Assembly (NCBI GenBank): GCA_001306305.2
Contig: CP155577.1
Coordinates: 992,001 to 1,056,000 of the forward strand
Direction of reading: 5' to 3'
Length of the DNA: 64,000 bases
Source of the DNA: Citromicrobium bathyomarinum
GTDB lineage: Bacteria > Pseudomonadota > Alphaproteobacteria > Sphingomonadales > Sphingomonadaceae
In this document: positions 40,566 to 48,987 of the stretch, in pieces
How the letters are laid out: the number at the start of each line of letters is the position of its first letter
How positions within the stretch are numbered: the first letter of the stretch is position 1
Translations under genes and position numbers: made by a program
Notes under the pieces: generated by a model
The model's input: the letters and a program-made list of their open reading frames with translations, nothing else
Database searches by the model: none
Told to the model about the DNA's origin: nothing

Positions 40566-41618
40566 ATGTCGAAAAGTACTGAAGCACTGGAAGTCGCGGT
40601 AGCCGAAGTTATCGCCAACATGAATTCGGACGGATCGCGTGGATCCGCTCGTCAGCGCGCAAATATCGACCGCGCTTTTATCAGAATTCTCAAGATCGCA
40701 GCGCCGCGTATTCGGCACTTCATTCGCCAATACGGCCTGGCTGCTCATTATGAAGACGCCGAGCAGGTCTGTGCGATTGCAGTCCACCGCGCGATCGAGG
40801 CCTATGACCCGACCAAGGCCAAGTTCACCACCTTCCTCAACTGGCAGATCCGTGGCGAACTGCAGAGCCTGCGCTTCCGCCTGATGACCGATCAGCGGCC
40901 GTCCGCCCGCAAGGTGGAAGCGGTGACGATCGCTCTCACCACCGGGTCGATCAGCGACGATGGCGAGGAAACCAGCCTCGAAGCGCTGATCGAAGACGAA
41001 GCGGCGCTGGAGCGGACCGAGAGCTCCGCCTCGGAACATCTCGCCAATCAGGCCTGCATCGCGCTGGTCGACGCCTATATCGAAGCCGAACGCAAGACAG
41101 GGGTCGAACAGTTGCGCAAGCGCGCCCGGACCCGTCGTCCCGCCCGTGACATCCGCGAATCCCGCCCCGATCTTCCGGCGAGTTTTCGTGCCCACATGGC
41201 AGGCCCCGACCCGGTCGAGCTGGAAAAGCTGCACGAACGGCTGGAGCGCGATCGTGCGATTATCGAGCGCAGCATGTTCTCGGGCGATACCAAGTTGGCG
41301 CTGAGCATCGATAACAGCCTAACCCGCGAGCGGATCCGCCAGATCGTGCGCCGCGCTGGCAAGCACATGGCGCAGCTGGTGCAGACCGATCCCCGCTTCG
41401 CCATGCTGGCAGAGCAGGCCGGGGTCGCGATCGAACCGGCGACGGCGACACGCCCCGCAACTCCTGCGGCACCTGTCGGCATGCTGCCGTCCATGAACCA
41501 GCCGCACAATCAGACGATCACCGTTTCTGTTCCGGCGGAGCCCGCTGCGGATCGGCGTGCGGTGCGCGGTCCTTCGGTCACTCCGGTGCGGCACCAGTCG
41601 GGTGGGCTGTCTGCCTGA
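40566..41618 (+). CDS. Divergent sigma-70 family factor at end of flagellar cluster
   Basis: 350 residues. Residues about 45-107 match sigma region 2: H-Y-E-D-A-E-Q-V-C-A-I-A-V-H-R-A-I-E-A-Y-D-P, T-T-F-L-N-W-Q-I-R-G-E-L-Q. Residues about 243-271 match the region 4 helix-turn-helix: N-S-L-T-R-E-R-I-R-Q-I-V-R-R-A-G. Between them is a long acidic then basic linker instead of a normal region 3, and about 75 low-complexity residues follow region 4. It is not a recognisable FliA, RpoH or ECF factor. It has an AAGGGGAG ribosome site. Location suggests that it transcribes flagellar genes, perhaps from the shared C-T-A-T-A-A-T elements. Confidence 0.75.
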   Translation: MSKSTEALEVAVAEVIANMNSDGSRGSARQRANIDRAFIRILKIAAPRIRHFIRQYGLAAHYEDAEQVCAIAVHRAIEAYDPTKAKFTTFLNWQIRGELQSLRFRLMTDQRPSARKVEAVTIALTTGSISDDGEETSLEALIEDEAALERTESSASEHLANQACIALVDAYIEAERKTGVEQLRKRARTRRPARDIRESRPDLPASFRAHMAGPDPVELEKLHERLERDRAIIERSMFSGDTKLALSIDNSLTRERIRQIVRRAGKHMAQLVQTDPRFAMLAEQAGVAIEPATATRPATPAAPVGMLPSMNQPHNQTITVSVPAEPAADRRAVRGPSVTPVRHQSGGLSA

Positions 41619-41673
41619 CGTCGGCGGCACCGGATGCCAGGAAGTGGCCTAACGCTCACCCTTTCAACAAAAG

Positions 41674-41711
41674 AGGCCTCCGCCCCTTGGAACAGGGCGG
41701 AGGCCTTTTAT
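41674..41711. terminator. Bidirectional terminator between sigma-like gene and infA
   Basis: AGGCCTCCGCCC and GGGCGGAGGCCT form a perfect 12-bp stem around a 9-base loop, followed by T-T-T-T-A-T-T. The other strand ends its stem in CTTTTG. It separates convergent transcripts. Confidence 0.88.
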
Positions 41712-41961
41712 TATGCCCGCAATGCGAGCACTCGTGGCGCCAGTGGCGCAAACCGCACCGGCTCAGTCGACCATCGTTGCTACGATCTTTCGTAGCTCGG
41801 GGGTTGGGATTGTCGCAGGGGCGGGCGCGTGGCCCGTGAGTGCCCGTGCATGGACTGCGCCATAGCGCAGCGAAAGCTTGGCGCGAGGCGCGCCGTGCGA
41901 ATTCGAGATATTCATCTGTAAGTATGTCCGGCGGATATTTTCCCGCCGCCTTCTGGTATTG
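41712..41961. other. Intergenic stretch downstream of infA
   Basis: Apart from the terminator just before it, this region shows only a possible 50-codon minus-strand frame (41763-41915) with reasonable codon use but no clear ribosome site. I do not call it a gene. Confidence 0.4.
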
Positions 41962-42228
41962 TCAGCGCCTGCCACCGCGGCTGCGCGCACCGGCGGGCCC
42001 TTGCCCGGGTGTGCGCTCGCGGAAGACGATCCGGCCTTTGCTCAGATCGTAGGGCGTCATTTCGACATGTACGCGGTCTCCAACGACCGATCGGATACGA
42101 TAGCGACGCATCTTGCCAGCAGTGTAGCAGATGATGCGATGCTCATTATCGAGGGTGACGCCGAAACGTCCGTCAGGCAGGATCTCGTCGATCGCGCCTT
42201 CCATCGTGATGAGCTCTTCTTTCGCCAA
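41962..42228 (-). CDS. infA: Translation initiation factor IF-1
   Basis: 88 residues: an S1/OB-fold IF-1 ([34 protein letters not shown]) with a 16-residue basic Gly/Arg tail beyond the usual 72. IF-1 binds the ribosomal A site during initiation. The start appears to be TTG 42228, with AAGGA seven bases upstream; the only longer in-frame start (42279, GTG) adds residues unlike the family. A TTG start on an essential, strongly expressed gene is unusual and would lower its output. Confidence 0.9.
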   Translation of the reverse strand: MAKEELITMEGAIDEILPDGRFGVTLDNEHRIICYTAGKMRRYRIRSVVGDRVHVEMTPYDLSKGRIVFRERTPGQGPAGARSRGGRR

Positions 42229-42509
42229 ACCATAGTCCTTAGCGTACGTAAAATCATCCGTGCGGACGTATTCCGTCACGGAGCCGTGGTGTGTGAAAAG
42301 GAATTGGTGCCGAACTTGCGCTCAGGCGCATATCTCGGCGGTAACAATCCGTCGCAAACGACGTCAGGCAACATCAATATAGCAGTAAGTGAAAAAATTA
42401 CAATGGCGCTGGATTGGCTTTTGCATTTGAGCGGCTGCCAGCAATATTTTTTCTGGCCTGGGGGCGGGCGGCCTCTTCAGCGACGCGGGTTCTGATCGAA
42501 GCTCGCCTC
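42229..42509. other. Upstream region of infA, no gene seen
   Basis: About 280 bases containing the infA promoter by position. The segment around 42360-42400 is A/T-rich. No ORF or RNA family recognised. Confidence 0.4.
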
Positions 42510-42629
42510 CTAACGCCAGCGGTCCTTGCGCTTGCGTTTGCGATCGCGCCTGTAGGCAACGATGCCGAGCGCGGCCGATAAAATCAGAAGCGCGATAATC
42601 GAATAGGCAATTATGAGGCGAGTTTCCAT
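42510..42629 (-). CDS. 39-residue single-span membrane peptide
   Basis: ATG 42629 to TAG 42510 encodes M-E-T-R-L-I-I-A-Y-S-I-I-A-L-L-I-L then S-A-A-L-G-I-V-A-Y, a membrane helix followed by a strongly basic tail (R-R-D-R-K-R-K-R-K-D-R-W-R). The positive tail predicts N-out, C-in insertion. A strong GGAGG ribosome site lies six bases upstream, so translation is likely. The GGAGG sits in a 6-bp hairpin. Function unknown; basic single-span peptides often bind larger membrane complexes. Confidence 0.7.
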   Translation of the reverse strand: METRLIIAYSIIALLILSAALGIVAYRRDRKRKRKDRWR

Positions 42630-42633
42630 GTTT

Positions 42634-42650
42634 CCTCCGGAAAGCGGAGG
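42634..42650 (-). promoter_or_regulatory. Ribosome-site hairpin of the 39-residue gene
   Basis: On the minus strand CCTCCG, loop CTTTC, CGGAGG: a perfect 6-bp stem that includes the whole Shine-Dalgarno sequence of the gene at 42629. It could shut translation until melted or bound. Confidence 0.5.
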
Positions 42651-43083
42651 ACAGGATTATCCGGCGCAGCTGCTGGTACCATGTGGCAATAAATAAACAA
42701 GAAAATATAGGCGACATGGATAAGCCGCGCCGTTAGGCGAAGTAAGGGGGAATCGCTGCGTATATCGCGAGGGAATTCGTCCGGGTATATAATTGACCGG
42801 AAGGCTTCATTTTTGAGCGTCCCCCCCGGTGTTTCGATGTTCCGCTTCAACAAGCCCGCGTCGCTTGATCGGGCGCGACCGCCACCGCGCCGCTTGACGA
42901 ATCCGCCGCCATATCTACTGGTGCGCGCGGGATTTTTCGCCGACGGCCTGATGCTAGCTGGATGATCGCAGTGGGCAGGCCAGGGGGGAAGCGAGTGCTT
43001 TGCGTTGATCCCCCATCCTCCCTCCACCGGTCCGGCCCATCCGGGCTGGCGAGGCGCGCCAGGGTTCGAAAAGGCTGCTGACA
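42651..43083. other. Gene-poor region upstream of the MBOAT operon
   Basis: About 430 bases. It has A/T-rich segments near 42690-42710 and 42785-42795 that could hold the operon promoter. A 42-codon plus-strand frame (42837-42965) lacks a ribosome site and is not called. No RNA family recognised. Confidence 0.4.
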
Positions 43084-44658
43084 GTGCTGTTTACTGACCC
43101 GGCCTACCTCTTCCTGTTCCTGCCGATCGTCGCCTTCGTGTGTGCAGGTGTGCGCTCGCGCTTCGGGGTCGAGTGGGCGCTGGCCTTCCTGTTCGTCGCC
43201 TCTTGCGCATTCTACGTCGGCTGGGGCGTCGACTATCTGATCATGATGCTGGCGAGCATCCTGGTGAACTGGGCCGCGTCGCAGTCGCTGATCCATCTGG
43301 GGGACGATCGCAAACCGCTGCGCAGGGCGATCTTCTGGGCTGGCATCGCGTTCAATTTCGGTGCGCTGATCTGGTTCAAATACTCGTGCTTCTTCCTGAA
43401 TTACGCGGAAAGCTCGGCCGCCTTCAACGCCGGGCTGGTGGCGATCCCGGTCGGCATTTCCTTCTACACCTTCCAGCAGGCGGTCTTCCTGCTCGACGCG
43501 TACCGGCGCGACCGCGAGGTGATCGACTATCTGGGAACGGAGCGCGGCGCGCGCGGACGGGCGCGCGGCTTCGTGCGCTACGCCGCCTTCATCGCCTTCT
43601 TTCCCCAGCTGGTGATCGGCCCGATCGTCTATCTGAAGGAATTCGCGCCGCAGGTTCGCAATGCCGATTTCGGGCGGCTGGTGCGCATCAATATCGAAGT
43701 CGGCCTGTTCCTGATCATCGTCGGCCTGTTCAAGAAGGTGCTGATCGCGGACAATATCGCGCGCTATGTCGACCCCGTGTTCGACATGGTCGCGGTGGGC
43801 GGCGAACCCAATCTGATCGACGCATGGACCGCCGCGTTCGGCTACTACGCGCAGCTCTATTTCGACTTTTCGGGCTATAGCGACATGGCGCTCGGCTCGG
43901 CTCGCATCCTCGGCATCATCCTGCCGATCAACTTCGCCTCGCCGCTCAAAGCGAACTCGATCGGCGACTTCTATCGCCGCTGGCACATCACGCTGACCCG
44001 CGTGATCGCGCTTTTCATGTACACGCCGCTGTCGCTGTTCGGCGCGCGGTTCGCGGCGAGGCATATCAAGCGGAAGCCGCTCGCCCGGTTCCCGCTGATC
44101 TGGCTTCCGCTGCTGGTCAATTTCGAGGTGATCGCACTGTGGCACGGCGCGACGATGACCTTCGTGCTGTTCGGCCTGCTGCACGGGTTGTGGTACGTGC
44201 TGGAGATTGAGGCGAAGAAGACGTCGGCTTGGCGCACGTGGAAATCACGCTCCAGCGAGACCGCGCGCAACATCATCGGCCGGGTCGCCTTCACCGTGCC
44301 GATGGTGCTGTGTTTCGCGCTGTTCCGGTCCGAAAGCGTCACCACTTGGAGCCATATGGTGGGCGCCATGTTCGGCCAGCAGGCGCTTCCGCTCGATCAG
44401 GTCGGTCTGCGCGATTTTGGCGAGCTGGCGCTGGTCTTCGCCATTCTCGGCTTCTGCTGGTTCCTGCCCAATGCCTACGAACTGGCGCGCGATCACAAGC
44501 CGGGGCTGTTCACCTGGACCTACCCGGCCAACCGCAACCTGCTGGCGCGGATCAAATGGGCGCCCAACATCATCTGGGGCGCGATCATGGCGGGGGCCTT
44601 GCTCGCCACGCTCTATTACGTCAGCCGTCTTCCGCCGTTCATCTATCTGGGATTCTGA
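43084..44658 (+). CDS. MBOAT family O-acyltransferase (AlgI/DltB-like)
   Basis: 524 residues with about ten membrane helices. Typical MBOAT features are present: F-P-Q-L-V-I-G-P-I near residue 177, Y-F-D-F-S-G-Y-S-D-M-A near 260, F-Y-R-R-W-H-I-T-L near 298, and the active-site L-W-H-G-A-T near residue 352. Such enzymes move acyl groups from a donor, often an acyl carrier protein, to an extracellular polymer. Start is GTG 43084 with AAGG upstream. It leads a five-gene operon with an SGNH-like protein, methyltransferase, ACP and FkbH homologue. Confidence 0.9.
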   Translation: MLFTDPAYLFLFLPIVAFVCAGVRSRFGVEWALAFLFVASCAFYVGWGVDYLIMMLASILVNWAASQSLIHLGDDRKPLRRAIFWAGIAFNFGALIWFKYSCFFLNYAESSAAFNAGLVAIPVGISFYTFQQAVFLLDAYRRDREVIDYLGTERGARGRARGFVRYAAFIAFFPQLVIGPIVYLKEFAPQVRNADFGRLVRINIEVGLFLIIVGLFKKVLIADNIARYVDPVFDMVAVGGEPNLIDAWTAAFGYYAQLYFDFSGYSDMALGSARILGIILPINFASPLKANSIGDFYRRWHITLTRVIALFMYTPLSLFGARFAARHIKRKPLARFPLIWLPLLVNFEVIALWHGATMTFVLFGLLHGLWYVLEIEAKKTSAWRTWKSRSSETARNIIGRVAFTVPMVLCFALFRSESVTTWSHMVGAMFGQQALPLDQVGLRDFGELALVFAILGFCWFLPNAYELARDHKPGLFTWTYPANRNLLARIKWAPNIIWGAIMAGALLATLYYVSRLPPFIYLGF

Positions 44659-44664
44659 GCGACC

Positions 44665-45828
44665 GTGACGAAGCCCGACGACAGCACGACCTCTCCTGCC
44701 GAACGCCAGCGCGGTCGCCGGATCCTGCGCTCTCCCTTCATCCTCGCGATCCTGTCGGTGGTCGCGTTCTTCTGGGTGGTGACCGGGGCGGTGATCGCGA
44801 TCGACCCGCTCGACCTCTATGACTGGGGTGAGCCGCCGCGTCTGCTGCCGGACTATAACCGCCACACCAATCGCGAGATGTACATGGTTGCGGCGCGTAC
44901 CGACGTGGACGTGCTGCTGCTCAGCAGCTCGACGCTCGCCGCGATCACCAGCGATGAGATGGAAAAGAGCTTCGGCGTCGAAAAGGCGTTCAACTTCGCG
45001 GTCTCCGGCCCACGCCCCGCAGACCGCCGTTTCCTGCTGGAGCAGGTGGCCGCCCATTCGCCCGCCGAGCGGGTGATCGTGAGCTTCGACTATCTCTTCG
45101 TGCTGCCGCCCGACTACGCATCGGATCTGTTGCCGACCTATCTGTACGACGACAATCCGCTCAACGACCTCAGGATCGCATCGCCAAACGTGCTTCGGCT
45201 GACCATGCAGAAGCTGAAGGGAGAGCCGATCAGGCTACCTGGATGGGAGTATTCCACCGCGTTGGCGGCCGAACGGCAGGAATATGCGGCGTTCCAGCAG
45301 AAGCTGACAGAAGAGCGCGAGGACGACCGGCACCGGGCATCCGCCGCAGATATGGACAGCGCATCGCAGGACTGCGCGGACTACCCGCTGGTCTCGCAGA
45401 TCCTCCCGGAACTGGTCGACCGGATGACCGCGCGCGGCAAGACAGTCGATTTCGTGATCCCGCCCTATTCCCTGCGGCTTTATCGCAGCTGGCAGGATTA
45501 TGGCGTCGCGGCGGAGGTTGCCATGGCCGAACCCTTTCTGCCAAAGCAGATCGCGATCCGCCGCTGCCTCGTCCGCGCCTTTGCCGGGCGTGACGATGTC
45601 AGGGTGTTCGCTTTCGACAACGAGACCTGGATTACCGGCGACCTGACCAATTATCGCGACGAGGCGCACGTACAGAACCCGGCCATCTACCGCTTTATTC
45701 TGAACAGCATGGCGCGGGGCCGCCATCGCCTGACGACCGGGAATTTCGAGAATTACGCAGCTAGGCTGACCCGCAATGTGGAGCAGGGCGCGGGCACAGA
45801 GATGAACCAGAAGGGGCCGACGACATGA
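44665..45828 (+). CDS. Membrane-anchored SGNH/AlgX-like protein, MBOAT partner
   Basis: 387 residues with one N-terminal membrane helix (about 25-47), the rest probably periplasmic. V-L-L-L-S-S-S-T-L near residue 85 resembles the nucleophile-serine block of SGNH hydrolase-like partners (AlgJ/AlgX, DltD) that work with MBOAT enzymes. F-N-F-A-V-S-G-P-R-P-A-D and D-E-A-H-V-Q-N-P-A near 335 suit the second and third blocks, the latter with Asp and His. It starts at GTG 44665, 6 bases after the MBOAT gene, and overlaps the methyltransferase start by four bases. Whether it hydrolyses or transfers the acyl group is unknown. Confidence 0.72.
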   Translation: MTKPDDSTTSPAERQRGRRILRSPFILAILSVVAFFWVVTGAVIAIDPLDLYDWGEPPRLLPDYNRHTNREMYMVAARTDVDVLLLSSSTLAAITSDEMEKSFGVEKAFNFAVSGPRPADRRFLLEQVAAHSPAERVIVSFDYLFVLPPDYASDLLPTYLYDDNPLNDLRIASPNVLRLTMQKLKGEPIRLPGWEYSTALAAERQEYAAFQQKLTEEREDDRHRASAADMDSASQDCADYPLVSQILPELVDRMTARGKTVDFVIPPYSLRLYRSWQDYGVAAEVAMAEPFLPKQIAIRRCLVRAFAGRDDVRVFAFDNETWITGDLTNYRDEAHVQNPAIYRFILNSMARGRHRLTTGNFENYAARLTRNVEQGAGTEMNQKGPTT

Positions 45829-46739
45829 ACAGGCTGGAACAGCATTCGACCTTGTCGCGGCTTTATGCGCTGCAGCTCGAGGTGTTTCCCCAGCATGAGG
45901 ATTTCCTCAGCCGCCGGATCGCGAACAGTTCCGACGAGCATCTCGTCGAACTGGAGCATCTGGCGCAGGTGATCGCGCGGATCGGCGAAGGCAAGCTGGA
46001 GACGATCGCGCGCGACTATGCGTGGCTGACCAACGAGATGCTGGAAGAGGAATACTACTTCCGGCGCCATGGCACCTATCGCCTCTCCACCTTCGAGGAG
46101 GCGGAGCGCACGGTCTACGCCAATGCGGAGTTCATGCAGAAATACATGAACGGGGTGCTGTTTTCCCACCTGTGGTGGGGCAATCACTCGCGCGTGATCA
46201 TCCACTTCCATCGCGAATTCCTGTCCCGCATCAAGCAGGGCGCGCATCATCTGGAAGTCGGGCCGGGCCACGGCCTGCTGCTGTATCTGGCCGCCAATTC
46301 GCCGCGCACCGGATCGGTGACCGGCTGGGATGTCAGCGCGACCAGCCTGCGCGACACGCGCCACGCGCTCGAGGCGATGGGTGTGCAGAAGCCGGTGACG
46401 CTGGAAGCGCACAACATCGTCGATGCGCCCTCGGGCAAGTTCGACAGCCTGACCTTCTCCGAAGTGCTCGAACATCTGGAACAGCCGCGCGATGCGCTGA
46501 AGACGCTTCGCGCGCTGCTCAACGACGGGGGCAAGATTTTCGTCCACGCGCCGGTCAACTCGCCCGCGCCCGATCACATCTATCTGTTTCGCGAGCCGGA
46601 GGAGATCGTCGAGATGGTGCGGGATGCGGGCTTCGCGATCGACGAGACGGTGAATTTTCCCGGCATGGACGCCTCGCTGGAGCGGGCGCGCAAGCTGAAG
46701 CTGACGATCTCGACCATCGTCGTCGGGACCGCGATCTAG
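45825..46739 (+). CDS. SAM-dependent class I methyltransferase
   Basis: 304 residues. The Rossmann-fold motif I reads L-E-V-G-P-G-H-G-L-L-L near residue 143, with V-T-G-W-D-V-S-A-T-S for the SAM ribose contact and S-L-T-F-S-E-V-L-E-H-L-E-Q-P as post-motif II. An extra N-terminal helical region (1-130) is unusual for small methyltransferases and may bind the carrier protein. It lies between the SGNH-like gene and the ACP gene, so it may methylate the carrier-bound acyl unit or the sugar; the substrate is inferred only. Confidence 0.85.
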   Translation: MNRLEQHSTLSRLYALQLEVFPQHEDFLSRRIANSSDEHLVELEHLAQVIARIGEGKLETIARDYAWLTNEMLEEEYYFRRHGTYRLSTFEEAERTVYANAEFMQKYMNGVLFSHLWWGNHSRVIIHFHREFLSRIKQGAHHLEVGPGHGLLLYLAANSPRTGSVTGWDVSATSLRDTRHALEAMGVQKPVTLEAHNIVDAPSGKFDSLTFSEVLEHLEQPRDALKTLRALLNDGGKIFVHAPVNSPAPDHIYLFREPEEIVEMVRDAGFAIDETVNFPGMDASLERARKLKLTISTIVVGTAI

Positions 46740-46750
46740 AAAGGGTGCAG

Positions 46751-46996
46751 ATGACCAGGGAAGACGTTTACGCAAAGCTCGAACCGATCTTTCGGGAGCT
46801 GTTCGATCAGTACGAAGGGCCGATCACCGACGAGCTGACGGCCAATGATGTCGAACAGTGGGACAGCCTTGGCCATGTGCAGCTGGTCGTCGCGCTGGAG
46901 CAGGAATGCGGCGTGCGCTGCGCTCCGCAAGAGGTCACCGGACTGCCCGATCTGGGCGCGCTGGTCGATCTCTTCGCCGCCAAGACCCAGGCCTGA
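46751..46996 (+). CDS. Acyl carrier protein
   Basis: 81 residues, four-helix ACP/PCP form, with the phosphopantetheine attachment motif W-D-S-L-G-H (Ser39). It would carry an acyl or glyceryl unit as thioester. It is a dedicated ACP in the operon, 11 bases after the methyltransferase and 43 bases before the FkbH-like gene that probably loads it. ATG 46751. Confidence 0.9.
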   Translation: MTREDVYAKLEPIFRELFDQYEGPITDELTANDVEQWDSLGHVQLVVALEQECGVRCAPQEVTGLPDLGALVDLFAAKTQA

Positions 46997-47039
46997 GCCG
47001 CGCCGGGGCGGGCGGTGACGTGATGGCGGGCTGCTGAGA

Positions 47040-48983
47040 ATGGCGATGCTCGAATGGAAGCCTCCGCTTTCGCCGCAATGGGGCGAGCGGAAGTCTACCG
47101 CCGATGCGCTGCTGACCGAGGCGGGAAACGGCGCTGAGCTAAGTCCCGACGCGCAGCGGCAACTGGCCGAGTGCCTTCACCGCATGGCCAGCGAAAAGCT
47201 GGGGCCCATGCAGCAATTGCAGCTGGAACGGCTGGCGCGCCGTGCGGTCCAGGCCGTGCCGCAGCTGGAGCCGTTTCGGTTTCTGAGGGTCGGCATCGTC
47301 TCCGATCGCACGCTCGATTTTCTGGCCCCCGCGCTTCAGGCAGCCGGGCTCGCGCGGCTGCTGCTGATCGAGCCGGTGCTGGCACCGCCGGGCAGCGCGG
47401 CATCGCTGGCGTTCGGCGCAGGCGACCCGTTCGACGGACCGGTGGACATCGTACTCTACTGGCACGACGCCACGATGACCCACGCCCGCACCGCGCTGCT
47501 CGACACGCAGGCGCAAGAGGCGGCGATCCACGCGAGTACGGCGGCGCTGCGACAGACGGTCGAAGCCCTGCAGGCAAAGTGCCGCGCGGACGTGCTGGTA
47601 TCGACCACACCGCTGCCGCCTGCACAGCGCGTCTCTTCGATCGACGCAATCACGCCCGGCTCCATGGCGGCGCATGTCGCACAAACCAATGCGGCGGTGT
47701 TCGAGGGCGCGGCGCGCGGTGACTGGACATTGATCGATATCGCCGCGCTCGCCGCCGATGTGGGGCACGCGAGCTGGTTCGATCCGATGCGCCTGTTCGA
47801 TCTCAAAGTGCCCTTCGCGATGGAACTCAATCCCGTGGTCGCGGACCATGTCGCGCGCCACCTGGCGGGGGCGTTCGGAAAGGCGCGGCGTGCGCTGGTG
47901 CTCGATCTCGACAACACGCTGTGGGGCGGGGTGATCGGCGATGACGGGCTGGAGGGGATCGAAGTCGGGCAGGGCAGTGCGGCGGGCGAGGCCTACCTTG
48001 CGCTGCAGCAGCTCGCGCTCACCCTCAAGGATCGGGGCGTTGCGCTGTGCGTATGCTCCAAAAACAACGACGAGACTGCACGCCAGCCCTTCGCAGAGCA
48101 TCCCGACATGCTGCTGCGGCTGGACGACTTCGCCGTGTTTCATGCCTCCTGGGACGACAAGGCAAGCGGCGTCAGGGCCATCGCGCAGGCGCTGCGGCTG
48201 GGGCCGGAATCGCTCGTCTTCATGGACGACAATCCGGCGGAGCGCGCGCGGGTGCGGCAGGAGCTGCCCTTCGTCTTCGTGCCCGAACTGCCCGAGCAGC
48301 CGTTCCGCTACGCCACGATCCTCGCCGCGTCGGGCGCATTCGAGCATGGGTCGCTCAGCGGCGACGATCTCGCCCGCGCGCAGTCTTACGGCAGCGATGC
48401 GAAGCGGGTCGAGATGCAGGCGGCCATCGGCAATTACGAGGATTACCTGCGCGCGCTCCAGATGGAGATCTCCATCACCCCGTTCGACGATATAGGCCTG
48501 CCGCGCATCGCGCAGCTGGTGGCCAAGTCGAACCAGTTCAACCTGACCACGCGGCGCTACGGAAAGGACGAACTCGCCCGAATGCAGGCATCAGGCGATG
48601 TGCTGTGCTGGCAGGTGCGCCTCAGCGACCGGTTTGCCGATCACGGCATGATCGCGGTCGTCATCGTGGCCAAGCGCGGGGATGACTGGGTGATCGACAC
48701 CTGGCTGCAATCCTGCCGGATTTTGCAGCGCGGGGTGGAGCAGGAGATCGCCAACCGGCTGGTCGAGGCTGCGCGTCGCGAGGGCGCGGGCCGCGTGCTT
48801 GGCGAGTATATCCCAACCAGCAAGAACGCGCTGGTTGCCGATCTCTTCCCCCGACTGGGCTTCGCAGCCATCAACGCACCGGCATACGGCGACGAGGCAA
48901 GCGAATGGTTCGCCTGTGAGGTGGATGGCTTTACAGCGCATGCGACCTTCTTCGGGTCGCCGGATGCAGGCCACCCGTCCTGA
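47040..48983 (+). CDS. FkbH-like HAD-IIIC enzyme
   Basis: 647 residues: an N-terminal SGNH-like region (about 1-270), the HAD domain with V-L-D-L-D-N-T-L-W-G-G-V-I-G near residue 286 and F-M-D-D-N-P-A-E-R near 394, and a C-terminal GNAT-like region (about 500-640) with L-V-A-K-S-N-Q-F-N-L-T. FkbH proteins take 1,3-bisphosphoglycerate and load a glyceryl unit onto an ACP. The ACP gene just upstream supports that reading. It ends the operon. Confidence 0.88.
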   Translation: MAMLEWKPPLSPQWGERKSTADALLTEAGNGAELSPDAQRQLAECLHRMASEKLGPMQQLQLERLARRAVQAVPQLEPFRFLRVGIVSDRTLDFLAPALQAAGLARLLLIEPVLAPPGSAASLAFGAGDPFDGPVDIVLYWHDATMTHARTALLDTQAQEAAIHASTAALRQTVEALQAKCRADVLVSTTPLPPAQRVSSIDAITPGSMAAHVAQTNAAVFEGAARGDWTLIDIAALAADVGHASWFDPMRLFDLKVPFAMELNPVVADHVARHLAGAFGKARRALVLDLDNTLWGGVIGDDGLEGIEVGQGSAAGEAYLALQQLALTLKDRGVALCVCSKNNDETARQPFAEHPDMLLRLDDFAVFHASWDDKASGVRAIAQALRLGPESLVFMDDNPAERARVRQELPFVFVPELPEQPFRYATILAASGAFEHGSLSGDDLARAQSYGSDAKRVEMQAAIGNYEDYLRALQMEISITPFDDIGLPRIAQLVAKSNQFNLTTRRYGKDELARMQASGDVLCWQVRLSDRFADHGMIAVVIVAKRGDDWVIDTWLQSCRILQRGVEQEIANRLVEAARREGAGRVLGEYIPTSKNALVADLFPRLGFAAINAPAYGDEASEWFACEVDGFTAHATFFGSPDAGHPS

Positions 48984-48987
48984 CCCG

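Noticed and set aside
41763-41915. 50-codon minus-strand frame downstream of infA
   Set aside because: Codon use is plausible, but there is no ribosome site or recognisable family, so I do not call it.
42837-42965. 42-codon plus-strand frame before the MBOAT operon
   Set aside because: Arg/Pro-rich composition typical of chance frames in GC-rich DNA, with no ribosome site.
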